A stretch of DNA of 36,318 nt from Chloroflexota bacterium (GTDB lineage Bacteria > Chloroflexota > Anaerolineae > JACRMK01): NCBI GenBank assembly GCA_016200765.1, contig JACQEC010000004.1:1-36318 (forward strand), read 5' to 3'. The notes beneath the pieces were generated by a model, which was not told where the DNA came from, did not search any database, and saw nothing but the letters and a program-made list of their open reading frames with translations. This document shows positions 23,588 through 31,269 of this stretch, piece by piece. Made by a program: the position numbers and the translations under genes. Numbering within the stretch: the first letter of the stretch is position 1; every line of letters begins with the position of its first letter.

Positions 23588-26145
23588 GGCTGTATCCCCG
23601 TGATGTCGTCGAAGGGCACCCGACCCGGCGAGCGTGGAAGCGGCACGGCAATCGGCGGCGCCGGGTTTCCGAAGAGCCTTGCCGGTCCGGGAGTCGCCGT
23701 CGGCGTCACGACGGGCGCTTGGGGGGCCGGCTTCATGACGGCTTGCGGCGTGGACACGGTTGCCCTATTCATCAGAGGCAGGGCGATGAGCGTGGCTGGG
23801 GGCGCTTCTTGAATGGTCAACGCCGTGGGCGCCGGTACCGGCGTGGATGGAACAACCGGCAGTGAGCTAAACACGAGCGTGCTGGTGGAGAATGGCGTCG
23901 GCGTTGGCCGGGGTATCTTGGTCGCGGTCGCGGTGGGCGTGGATGTGTCGGTCGGCGTTCTGGTTGGCCTCGGCGTACGGGTTGCTGTACCGGCCGGCGT
24001 GGCCGTGTCGGTGGGTGTAGCCGTCGCGGTGTCAGTCGGTGTAGCCGTCGCGGTATCAGTCGGTGTCGGCGTTGGAGTATCGGTTGGCGTGGGTGTCGCT
24101 GTATCCGTCGGCGTGGCCGTCGCCGTATTGGTTGGTGTGGCCGTCGCGGTGTCGGTCGGTGTGGCTGTCGCGGTATCAGTCGGTGTGGCCGTTGCGGTGT
24201 CGGTCGGTGTAGCGGTCGGCGTATGAGTCGCCGTCGCGGTGTCGGTCGGCGTGGCCGTTGCGGTATCGGTCGGTGTGGCTGTCGCGGTATCAGTCGGCGT
24301 GGCTGTCGCGGTATCAGTCGGCGTGGCTGTCGCGGTGTCAGTTGGCGTGGCTGTCGCGGTGTCAGTCGGCGTGGCCGTCGCCGTGTCAGTCGGCGTGGCC
24401 GTCGCGGTGTCAGTCGCCGTCGGCGTCTGAGTTGGCGTATTGGTCGGCGTGGCCGTCGCCGTATTGGTTGGTGTGGCCGTCGCGGTGTCGGTCGGCGTGG
24501 CCGTCGCCGTGTTAGTTGGCGTGGCCGTCGCGGTGTCAGTCGGTGTGGCCGTCGGCGTCTGAGTCGGTGTCGCGGTATCGGTCGGTGTAGGCGTCGCTGT
24601 ATTAGTTGGCGTATTGGTCGGCGTGGCTGTCGCGGTATCAGTCGGTGTGGCTGTTGCCGTGTTAGTTGGCGTGGCCGTGTCGGTCGGTGTGGCTGTCGCG
24701 GTGTCAGTCGGCGTCGCTGTCGCGGTGTCAGTTGGCGTGGCTGTCGCGGTGTCAGTCGGCGTCTGAGTCGGTGTATCCGTTGGCGTGGGTGTCGCTGTAT
24801 CCGTCGGCGTGGGCGTCGCCGTATTGGTTGGTGTGGCCGTCGCGGTGTCAGTCGGCGTGGGCGTCGCGGTGTCAGTTGGCGTGGCCGTGTCGGTCGGTGT
24901 AGCCGTCGCGGTATCGGTCGGTGTAGCCGTCGGCGTATGAGTCGGCATCGCGGTGTCGGTTGGCGTAGCCGTCGCGGTGTCGGTTGGTGTGGCTGTTACG
25001 GTGGGTGTACTCGTAGCCGTATCGGTCGGCTTGGCCGTCGCGGTATCGGTCGGCGTCGGTGTATGAGTGGGTGTATTGGTCGGCGTGGCTGTTGCCGTGT
25101 TAGTTGGTGTGGGCGTCGCGGTATCAGTCGGTGTGGCTGTCGGCGTATGAGTTGGCGTGGCTGTCGCCGTGTCGGTCGGTGTGGCCGTTGCGGTGGGTGT
25201 ACTCGTAGCCGTGTCAGTCGGCGTCGGCGTATAAGTCGGTGTAGCCGTTGGCGTGGGCGTGGCCGTGTCGGTCGGTGTGGCCGTCGCTGTATCCGTCGGC
25301 GTCGGTGTATGAGTGGGTGTATTGGTCGGTATGGGCGTCTTGGTATCGGTTGACGTGGCGGTCGCCGTATTCGTCGGTGTGAGCGTCGGAGTGTCCGAAG
25401 GCGTGGCCGTCGCGGTATTGGTTGGCATGGGCACCGGCGTGCGTGTCTGCGTTGGAATCGGCGTAGGGCTCTGCGTTGCGGTGCTGGTCTGCGTCGGCGT
25501 CTGGGTTGGAACCGGCGTTAATGTGCTCGTCGGTCGTGGCGTTGGCGTGTTCGTCGGCACCACACCCGTGGGCGTAGGGAACGGTGTCGCCGTATCGGCT
25601 GGGATGGGTGTCTCGGTTTCCGTTGGCGTCTCGGTCGGTGTTTCGGTTGGTGTCGGCGTGGTGGTGGCTGTCTCGGTTGGCGTCGCGGTTTCCGTCGGTG
25701 TTTGGGTTGGCGTCGGCGTGGTGGTGGCCGTCTCGGTCGGCGTCGCGGTTGTCGTCGGTGTTGTCGTCGGCGTCCGGGTCGGCGTCAGGGTACCGGTTGT
25801 GGTTACCGTTGGGGATACACTCGCGGCGGCGGTCCTCGTCGCCGTCAGAGAAGAAAGTGGCGCGCGCGTCGCGGTCGAGCCGGACGGCGGCCGGGTACTG
25901 CCCGGCGGCGCATTATTCCCCGCCAGCGGGGTTTCGATACTGGCTGGATCCGGCGTCGGCGTGGGCGTCGCCGTTGGAATGGGCGTAACGGATGGCACGG
26001 GTATGGACAAACTGATAACCAGTTCCGCGACTCGCGTTGGCGCATCGGTGGCTTCCGGTTGGCGATCCTGAATAACGTCTTCAATAATCACCAGCCGCAC
26101 GGCCGGCATCCGGATGGAAGGTGGCTCGGCGTGGTAGTCGGCCAC
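23584..26145 (-). CDS. Thr/Pro-rich stalk protein (paralog 2), N-terminus damaged
   Basis: From the first in-frame start, GTG 26145, it has 853 residues. Residues 1-60 (RMPAVRLVIIEDVIQDRQPE, ATDAPTRVAELVISLSIPVP) match paralog 1. A 600-residue array of TATPTD / TPTPTN hexapeptide-like units follows, then a less repetitive end (TALTIQEAPPATLIALPLMN, FDDITGIQP). Homology to paralog 1 continues upstream of GTG 26145 in the same frame (FIPISLRSGLV, SRAGLRG) until a stop at 26239-26241. The true start is therefore probably GTG 26272, overlapping the cyclase stop as GTGA, with a one-base frameshift in the five-G run at 26224-26228. Unlike paralog 1, no membrane helix is encoded. The repeat array is long enough that its exact length in an assembly is uncertain. 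Confidence 0.7.
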   Translation of the reverse strand: MADYHAEPPSIRMPAVRLVIIEDVIQDRQPEATDAPTRVAELVISLSIPVPSVTPIPTATPTPTPDPASIETPLAGNNAPPGSTRPPSGSTATRAPLSSLTATRTAAASVSPTVTTTGTLTPTRTPTTTPTTTATPTETATTTPTPTQTPTETATPTETATTTPTPTETPTETPTETETPIPADTATPFPTPTGVVPTNTPTPRPTSTLTPVPTQTPTQTSTATQSPTPIPTQTRTPVPMPTNTATATPSDTPTLTPTNTATATSTDTKTPIPTNTPTHTPTPTDTATATPTDTATPTPTATPTYTPTPTDTATSTPTATATPTDTATATPTHTPTATPTDTATPTPTNTATATPTNTPTHTPTPTDTATAKPTDTATSTPTVTATPTDTATATPTDTAMPTHTPTATPTDTATATPTDTATPTDTATPTPTDTATATPTNTATPTPTDTATPTPTDTPTQTPTDTATATPTDTATATPTDTATATPTDTATPTNTATATPTDTATATPTNTPTNTATPTPTDTATPTQTPTATPTDTATATPTNTATATPTDTATATPTNTATATPTNTPTQTPTATDTATATPTDTATATPTDTATATPTDTATATPTDTATATPTDTATATPTDTATATPTDTATATHTPTATPTDTATATPTDTATATPTDTATATPTNTATATPTDTATPTPTDTPTPTPTDTATATPTDTATATPTDTATPAGTATRTPRPTRTPTDTSTPTATATKIPRPTPTPFSTSTLVFSSLPVVPSTPVPAPTALTIQEAPPATLIALPLMNRATVSTPQAVMKPAPQAPVVTPTATPGPARLFGNPAPPIAVPLPRSPGRVPFDDITGIQP
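23930..25800. repeat. Low-complexity 18-bp-period coding repeat (Thr/Pro stalk)
   Basis: The plus strand shows dozens of variants of GTGGCCGTCGCGGTGTCGGTC in tandem, encoding TATPTD on the minus strand. Most differences are at third codon positions (GTC/GTT/GTA, TCG/TCA), so the peptide is conserved while the DNA drifts. This is coding repeat, not a CRISPR array: there are no spacers. Confidence 0.9.
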
Positions 26146-26272
26146 CAGCCCCGAGCGCAGTGAAATCGGGATAAACTCAAGCCCCCGCAGGCCGGCCCGC
26201 GACGGGGCAAACAGCAGAGCCGGCCCCCTTCGACAGGCTCAGGGCGGGCCGCGCCCCGACGGGCGCACTCAC
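26146..26272 (-). pseudogene. Frameshifted N-terminal end of Thr/Pro paralog 2
   Basis: From GTG 26272 (GTGA with the cyclase stop) the reading is SAPVGARPALSLSKG. Deleting one G of the run at 26224-26228 would continue it into PALLFAPSRAGLRGLEF and so into paralog 2. LSLSKG is the peptide encoded by the dispersed repeat at 26226-26244, which sits where paralog 1 has its membrane helix. A sequencing error in the G run is possible. Confidence 0.5.
26226..26244. repeat. CCTGAGCCTGTCGAAGG element at the start of paralog 2
   Basis: The plus strand reads CCCTTCGACAGGCTCAGGG. Its minus-strand TGA closes the paralog 2 frame, and the five-G run next to it is the likely frameshift point. Confidence 0.75.
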
Positions 26273-28494
26273 CGCGCGGTCGCTTTCATCGCTTCTTCAC
26301 CGTGGAAGTCGTGGGGCCTCAAGCGATAGGTCATCACCTCCTCGGCTTTGCCCTTCACGCTCTGCGCGCCCAACGGCTGAAACTTGAACTCGTCCTGCTG
26401 GGCCCCCAAAGCCCGCACGGTGCTCTCGCTGACGACTGCGCCGCTCTCGCCGAACTGCCGGGTCAGGCTCTCCAAGCGCTGGGTCGTGTTGACCGTGTCG
26501 CCAATGATCGTGTAGTGCAGGCGGTCACTCGCGCCCAAGCCGCCGGCGGCCACCGTTCCGGTATTCACGCCAATGCCGGTAATGAACGGCGCCTCGCCGC
26601 GTGTGATACGGCGCTCGTTCAGGCGCTCGATGGCGCCCAGCATCTCAATCGCCGTCCGGCAGGCCAGCGTGGCGCTCTCCTGCGATTCCAACGGGCGCGG
26701 CAGTATCCCGAAGAAAGCCATCAGAGCGTCGCCGACGAAGGTGTCCACCACGCCGCCGTTGGCGACGATAATCGGCACGAGGTCGCCGAAGTATTCATTG
26801 AGCCAGGCCATGACCGTCGTCGAGTCCACCTTTTCGGAAATCGGCGTGAAGCCGCGAATATCGGCCATCAGCACGGTCGCCATGGCGGTCTGACCTTCCA
26901 GGCGCAGGTCTCCCGAAGCGAACGTCTGGCGCAACTGCTCGCGCACCTGCGGCGAGACGGTGCGCCCCAGCAAGTCGCGGTAGATAGACCCTTCACGCAA
27001 ACCCGAAACCATGTAATTGAACGAGTGACCCAGCACCGCCACCTCATCATTGCCAACCGGATCAACCCGCGTTTCCAGATTGCCCTGCGCGACCTTGGCC
27101 GAGGCCGCCACCACCTGCAGCAGCGGCGTTGTGATGCGATTGGCGAGGTAGAGGCCAATGCCAATGACCAGACCAATCGCGATGGTCACCAACAGGAAAA
27201 TCTGCAGGCGCGTGATCTGGCTGGCGTTCACCAGAAAGGCTTGCGGGAGCGACGCGCCAATGACCCCGAGGTCTTCAACCCCGCGCGCTTTCCAGGTTCC
27301 GAGTATCTCGGTGTAACTGATGTCCGAGACGGACAGATCGCGCGTCAGGCTGGCCGACGCCTGGCGCTGCATCAACGCCGCCACCTGTTCGGGGGCGAGG
27401 GTGTAGCTCTCGGTCTGGCTGAACGAAAGGGTCGAAGCGATGATCTGACCATCGGCATCATACATGGTGGTCTGCGCCAGCGTATCTTGCCGGATGAGAC
27501 GCGCCAAAGTCTGCACCGATTTGCCAATCAAGATGGCCCCGGCCAACTTGCCGTTGTCGTCCAAGACCGGGCCGGCGACATAGAAGTAATCGCCCCACGT
27601 CGCGCGCGCCAGTCCGACGAATTTGTCGCGCCCTTGATCAACCCGGCGCTGCAACACGTTCTGCACAAACGCCCACGACGCAAAGTTGTCGCCGCGCGCC
27701 GCGCTATAATCTTCGACGCGGTCGCCCGGGCGGTGGCGCAGGGACAGCACGGCAATGCCCTGTTTATTCAGAATCTCAACCGCTTCGTCCTGCGCATTGA
27801 TCGCCAGCGGCAGGGCCAGCACGCGCAAGAGCTCGGCGTTTTCGGTGAGCACTCCGTCGGACGCGCCTTGCACGTTGGCGAGCAACCGCAGGGATTCCAA
27901 GAGGCGGTTTTCTTCGCGCACCATGCGCTCGCTGGTCAGTTTGCCGGCCTCGATCACCTGATTGGTGAACCGCTCCTCAATCGTGTCGAGCGTCACTCGG
28001 CTGATGACGTAGGACGCGGCCAGCGCGAGCAGGAGCGACAGAACAGCATAGGGGAAGGTAATCTTGATGCGCACCGGTATGCGCACCCTCGGCAGGGCCG
28101 ACTGTCCTTCAGCCTCTTCCAGCGGCACCGCCTCGCCTTTCTCAATATGCGCCAGCGCGCCCTCGAGCTTCTCGCGCGTAAAAGGCCGGCGCAAGATGGC
28201 GCGCGCGCCCTGCTCTTTGGCGCGCAATTCGCGCTCAATGTCCGGGTACTTCGTGGTGATAATGACTTTGGCTTGAGGGAAGCGCTGTTGTATCTGCTGC
28301 AGGAGGGTCAGCCAACTATCTTCCTTGAGCTGGAGGCTCGCCACCACCAGCTCCGGATTGACCTGGGCCATCAGGGCCAGCGCTTCGTCGGCAGTGCCGG
28401 CTCGCCAGAGGCGGTCGCGGCGCTGCTGAAAGAACTTGGCTAGCACCCGCGCAGAGCCGGAGTCGGATTGAACGATCAAAACTCGCGTGTTCAT
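26269..28494 (-). CDS. Membrane class III adenylate cyclase with a degenerate receiver and dCache/HAMP sensor
   Basis: The product is 741 residues. Residues 1-115 fold like a response-regulator receiver (TRVLIVQSDSGSARVLAKFF, ELVVASLQL, VIITTKYP, ILRRPFTREKL), but the phospho-acceptor Asp is Ser53, the acidic pair is Gln-Ser and the conserved Lys is Arg103, so it cannot be phosphorylated in the usual way. A membrane helix (about 145-165), an extracytoplasmic sensor (about 170-425, dCache-like: GDYFYVAGPVLDDNGKLAGA), a second helix (431-450) and a HAMP domain (451-505) follow. The cyclase domain (about 535-705) has both metal-binding Asp: MADIRGFTPISEKV (Asp545) and VVDTFVGDALMAFFG (Asp589), plus HYTIIGDTVNTTQRLES. 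It should make cAMP in response to an external signal. Its stop overlaps the probable start of Thr/Pro paralog 2 as GTGA, which suggests one operon. Confidence 0.9.
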   Translation of the reverse strand: MNTRVLIVQSDSGSARVLAKFFQQRRDRLWRAGTADEALALMAQVNPELVVASLQLKEDSWLTLLQQIQQRFPQAKVIITTKYPDIERELRAKEQGARAILRRPFTREKLEGALAHIEKGEAVPLEEAEGQSALPRVRIPVRIKITFPYAVLSLLLALAASYVISRVTLDTIEERFTNQVIEAGKLTSERMVREENRLLESLRLLANVQGASDGVLTENAELLRVLALPLAINAQDEAVEILNKQGIAVLSLRHRPGDRVEDYSAARGDNFASWAFVQNVLQRRVDQGRDKFVGLARATWGDYFYVAGPVLDDNGKLAGAILIGKSVQTLARLIRQDTLAQTTMYDADGQIIASTLSFSQTESYTLAPEQVAALMQRQASASLTRDLSVSDISYTEILGTWKARGVEDLGVIGASLPQAFLVNASQITRLQIFLLVTIAIGLVIGIGLYLANRITTPLLQVVAASAKVAQGNLETRVDPVGNDEVAVLGHSFNYMVSGLREGSIYRDLLGRTVSPQVREQLRQTFASGDLRLEGQTAMATVLMADIRGFTPISEKVDSTTVMAWLNEYFGDLVPIIVANGGVVDTFVGDALMAFFGILPRPLESQESATLACRTAIEMLGAIERLNERRITRGEAPFITGIGVNTGTVAAGGLGASDRLHYTIIGDTVNTTQRLESLTRQFGESGAVVSESTVRALGAQQDEFKFQPLGAQSVKGKAEEVMTYRLRPHDFHGEEAMKATAR

Positions 28495-28506
28495 AGGTTG
28501 GTCACA

Positions 28507-28590
28507 TGGCCGATAGCCGATAGCCGATGGCAGATAGCAGATAGCGAATAGCCATCAGCCCGGCCATCCGCCATCGGCCATCCGCCATCT
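28507..28590. repeat. GATAGC-type repeat in the cyclase leader
   Basis: GCCGATAGCCGATAGCCGAT (from 28509), then GCAGATAGCAGATAGCGAAT (28530-28549, exact match to 13191-13210), then complement units GGCCATCCGCCATC up to 28590. It lies in the predicted 5' leader of the cyclase mRNA, between its promoter and ATG 28494. Confidence 0.65.
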
Positions 28591-28617
28591 GGAAGACAGT
28601 CTACCTTAATAGCAAAA

Positions 28618-28646
28618 GTTATAGCCGATTACCCCGCCTTTGTCAA
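28618..28646 (-). promoter_or_regulatory. Near-consensus promoter of the cyclase operon
   Basis: On the minus strand a perfect TTGACA (28646-28641) and TATAAC (28623-28618) are 17 bp apart. Transcription should start near 28611, giving a ~117-nt leader that carries the GATAGC repeat. Confidence 0.7.
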
Positions 28647-28675
28647 TGACCGTCATAGCGTAAACATCGCGGGGC

Positions 28676-28749
28676 TCCTCGCTCGTGGCGGATAGCCATA
28701 TCCGCCACTGAGGGCCGCTGGATTTGCGACCAGCGGGAGTCCAGCGGGA
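28676..28749. repeat. 74-bp two-hairpin dispersed element, copy 1
   Basis: It contains GTGGCGGATA-GCCA-TATCCGCCAC (a perfect 10-bp-stem hairpin) and CCGCTGG-ATTTGCGA-CCAGCGG (7-bp stem). An inverted copy at 35787-35860 differs by one base. The element ends 2 bp before the protease ATG 28752 and so supplies its upstream sequence. Confidence 0.8.
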
Positions 28750-28751
28750 CT

Positions 28752-29426
28752 ATGTCAGCCGGGCAAGTGCTGGAATTTCTGCGGATTCTGCTGGTCATTC
28801 TGATCTCCATTGACGTTCATGAGTTCAGCCATGCGTGGGCTGCCACGTGGCTGGGCGACCCCACACCCGAATCGCAAGGCCGCCTGACGTTAAATCCGGT
28901 CGCGCACCTAGACCCGCTCGGCACACTGATGATTGTCATCAGTTCCTTTAGCGGGTTCGGCTTTGGCTGGGGGCGGCCGGTGCAGGTCAACGCCGCGCGC
29001 TTGCGGTACGGCCCGGCCGTCGGCATGGGGATTGTCGCGGCCGCCGGGCCGCTGTCCAACCTCCTCATCGCCCTGATCACCTCGCTGGGCTACCGGCTGC
29101 TGGGCTGCTCGCCGGTCTTCAACGGCGGGGCGCTGTGTGACATGTTCACCACGTTCGTCTTGATCAACGTGGTCTTGGCGCTGTTTAATCTTATCCCGCT
29201 CTTCCCGCTCGATGGTTTTCGCATCGTGCTGGCGATTCTGCGGCTGTTTCGCGGGCGAACGGCGATTGAACTGGGATACCGGCTTGAAAGCACGGCCGCC
29301 TACGGGCCGATGCTCTTTATCCTGCTGATTTTGGCGGATCAGGTGCTTCATGTGAGCATTCTGCAGACCATCATCGGCACACCGGCCAATGCGCTCATTC
29401 GCTTCTTGTTGGGGTTCCGCCTGTGA
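28752..29426 (+). CDS. Site-2-protease family (M50) membrane metalloprotease
   Basis: The product is 224 residues. The zinc motif HEFSH is in the first membrane segment (His23, Glu24, His27), and the third ligand is in NLIPLFPLDG (Asp155). Several hydrophobic helices (about 8-28, 57-73, 93-115, 132-152, 190-210) complete the M50B fold. No PDZ domain is present, so it belongs with the short, PDZ-less homologs (SpoIVFB/YwhC-like) that cut membrane-embedded substrates. Their targets are often anti-sigma factors or pro-proteins; none is visible here. The stop overlaps the next start as GTGA, so it is co-translated with the HD protein. Confidence 0.88.
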   Translation: MSAGQVLEFLRILLVILISIDVHEFSHAWAATWLGDPTPESQGRLTLNPVAHLDPLGTLMIVISSFSGFGFGWGRPVQVNAARLRYGPAVGMGIVAAAGPLSNLLIALITSLGYRLLGCSPVFNGGALCDMFTTFVLINVVLALFNLIPLFPLDGFRIVLAILRLFRGRTAIELGYRLESTAAYGPMLFILLILADQVLHVSILQTIIGTPANALIRFLLGFRL

Positions 29427-29971
29427 CGAAGACCCTGCGTCGCCTTCAACAGTTTGCGCAAGCCCTGCAGGCCGAGGTACAGTCGGCGGAACGGCTGATT
29501 CTCTCCGAGTACCTCGACGCGGCACAGCGCGCGCTATTCGAGCGCATGGCGGTCAGCGACCAGCGCCACAGCCTCGACCTGTTTTACGCCCTGCGCGACG
29601 CCGGCGAGTCGGATGAGTCGGTCCTGCAGGCCGCGCTCTTGCACGATCTCGGCAAGGCCGATGCGCCACTGCGCCTGCTGCACCGGGTTATTCACGTTGT
29701 GGCGGGAAAGGCGCTTCCCGGCGCGTGGGCCGCGTTCTGCGCCAGCCCGCGCCGTGATTGGCGACACCCTTTTTATGTGCTGGCCTGCCATGCCGAACTC
29801 GGCGCGCAGAAGGCTTCCCAGGCCGGCTGCTCCGCCGAGGTTGTCGCTTTGATTCGGCATCACCAGCATCCGATTACCGCACAGGTGCCCCCGTCGCTCC
29901 AGCGCAAACTGCGCGTCTTGCAAACGGCTGACGGGGAGCGCCAGGGCATAAAAGCGGCGAACGCCGGTTGA
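29423..29971 (+). CDS. HD-domain phosphohydrolase-like protein
   Basis: The product is 182 residues from GTG 29423, overlapping the upstream stop. The HD motif is in LQAALLHDLGKADAPLRLLH (His-Asp at about 73-74), with an upstream RHSLDLFYALRDAG that supplies a metal-binding His and a later VALIRHHQHPIT. The layout is that of small HD hydrolases which cleave phosphate groups from nucleotides or tRNA-like substrates; the exact substrate is not predictable. The next gene begins 8 bp after its stop. It is encoded between a membrane protease and a TyrA-family protein, as one unit with both. Confidence 0.82.
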   Translation: MTKTLRRLQQFAQALQAEVQSAERLILSEYLDAAQRALFERMAVSDQRHSLDLFYALRDAGESDESVLQAALLHDLGKADAPLRLLHRVIHVVAGKALPGAWAAFCASPRRDWRHPFYVLACHAELGAQKASQAGCSAEVVALIRHHQHPITAQVPPSLQRKLRVLQTADGERQGIKAANAG

Positions 29972-29979
29972 GGGTTACT

Positions 29980-30981
29980 ATGGCTAGAGCAGTCATCTCG
30001 ATTGTTGGTCTGGGTCTGGTAGGCGCATCGCTGGGGCTGGCGATCCGCAAAGCCAAGCCCGAAATAGAGGTGTTGGGGCATGATCTCAACGCCAACGCCG
30101 CCAAACAGGCGTTGAAGCTGGGGGCCATCGAGAAATCCGAGTGGAACCTGATCAACGCTTGCGAGAAGGCGAATCTGTTGGTGCTGGCGACCCCGGCGAT
30201 GGCGATCAAAGAAATCTTCCAGCTGACCGCCCCCTACCTGCCCGAGGGTCAGGTCATTACCGACACCGCCGGCAGTAAAGCACAGGTCATGCAGTGGGCC
30301 GATGAACTGCTTCCAGCGCAGGTGTCTTTTGTGGGCGGCGACCCGATGGTCGGCGCCAACGGGAACGATTTTACGCCGCGCGCCGACCTGTTTCAGGGGG
30401 CGACCTACTGTCTCAGTTCCGGCACCGCCACGCCGAACAATGCCATCCAGTTGGTTGTGGGGCTCGTCGAGTTGGTCGGAGCGACGCCCTATTTTGTTGA
30501 CCCTTCCGAGCACGATAGCTTCGTGGCCATGACTGACCATCTGTCATTCATGGTGTCCACAGCGATGCTGCGCATGGCCGTCGCTCAGGGCGAGCCGAGC
30601 CGCATTCCCGCCGACATTCATCATCTGATTGGCGCAACCTTCCGGCGCGCGACCGGCTTTTCGTCCGACGACCCGCAGACCTTTCGCGATCTCTGCTTGA
30701 CCAATCGCGACGCCATCGCTCGCCGGCTGGATGAGATGAGCGCGAGCCTCGCAGACCTCAGCGCCGTGGTGCGCGAAGGCGACAGCCAGAAATTGGATGC
30801 GCTGTTTAACGGCATCTACGTGACCCGGCAGGTCGCCAGCCGGCCTTACCACGACCCCGATCAGGAAGCGCAATCGGCGGCCATCCGGATGCCCGGCGCT
30901 TTCGGGATCGGCGATTTGCTGGGCATTCACCCGCGCAAGGCGCCGGACAAGGGCAAAGAGGCCAACGGGCGAAGAAAGTAG
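29980..30981 (+). CDS. Prephenate/arogenate dehydrogenase (TyrA) family protein, active-site His substituted
   Basis: The product is 333 residues from ATG 29980 (GAGGG just upstream). The NAD(P)-binding start ISIVGLGLVGASLGLAIRK, then VLATPAMAI and TDTAGSKAQVMQW (with the conserved Ser, about 99), is typical of TyrA. The substrate motif reads FVGGDPMVGA where family members have GHPM/GTHP: the catalytic His is Asp121. The later SHLPH-type helix reads TDHLSFMVSTAML, also changed. Domain order and size are otherwise normal, followed by a C-terminal extension. It may have altered substrate preference or have lost activity; tyrosine synthesis is the default guess only. No other aromatic-pathway gene is in the window. 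Confidence 0.75.
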   Translation: MARAVISIVGLGLVGASLGLAIRKAKPEIEVLGHDLNANAAKQALKLGAIEKSEWNLINACEKANLLVLATPAMAIKEIFQLTAPYLPEGQVITDTAGSKAQVMQWADELLPAQVSFVGGDPMVGANGNDFTPRADLFQGATYCLSSGTATPNNAIQLVVGLVELVGATPYFVDPSEHDSFVAMTDHLSFMVSTAMLRMAVAQGEPSRIPADIHHLIGATFRRATGFSSDDPQTFRDLCLTNRDAIARRLDEMSASLADLSAVVREGDSQKLDALFNGIYVTRQVASRPYHDPDQEAQSAAIRMPGAFGIGDLLGIHPRKAPDKGKEANGRRK

Positions 30982-30991
30982 CGCCACCAAA

Positions 30992-31225
30992 AACGTTGCG
31001 CGTTATGCGTTAGCGCGTTGGTGCGTGCACGGCCGGAGCGGGCAATCATTCACCGCAGAGGACGCAGAGGACGCAGAGATTTCTTCTGGCGCTTTCGCGG
31101 CGTGAAGTTTCGAGCGTGAAGTTCCGAGTTCTCTTCGGCGTTCCCGGCGGGCTCTGCGGTGAACCTATCGCGCTAACGCGCAACGCACTAACGCACAACG
31201 CGTAACGCACAACGCGCCAACGGTT
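30992..31225. repeat. ~230-bp dispersed element, copy A (upstream of the glycan block)
   Basis: It starts AACGTTGCGCGTTATGCGTT and ends with AACGCACAACGCGCCAACG, so its ends form imperfect terminal inverted repeats. The core includes GGCAATCATTCACCGC, GACGCAGAG units, TTCTGGCGCTTT and GCGGCGTGAAGTT. An inverted, clearly related copy is at 34683-34907. No gene is visible inside. This accounts for the 288-bp gap 30982-31269. Confidence 0.75.
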
Positions 31226-31242
31226 TTATGGTGAGCTTGCAT

Positions 31243-31259
31243 CCTGAGCCTGTCGAAGG
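31243..31259. repeat. CCTGAGCCTGTCGAAGG element just before the GT2 start
   Basis: This copy has the exact consensus, 10 bp upstream of ATG 31270. It would lie in the 5' end of the message or just before it; no ribosome binding site is visible. Confidence 0.75.
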
Positions 31260-31269
31260 ATGTCGAACC

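Noticed and set aside
24223..25353. Long plus-strand frame (Arg/Gly/Cys-rich) across the stalk repeat
   Set aside because: It is the complement of the Thr/Pro-coding repeat; its composition follows from the 18-bp unit, and the minus strand has the conserved domain and overlapping start.
23930..25800. Possible CRISPR-like array
   Set aside because: Units are contiguous, about 18 bp, without unique spacers, and vary at third codon positions as coding DNA does.
26302..28443. 713-residue plus-strand frame opposite the cyclase
   Set aside because: Shadow frame: His/Arg/Gln-rich with no domain, against a complete multi-domain cyclase on the minus strand.
31021..31225. Candidate structured RNA with its own function in the ~230-bp element
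   Set aside because: The inverted copy at 34683-34907 and terminal inverted repeats make a dispersed element the simpler reading; no promoter or terminator was found.
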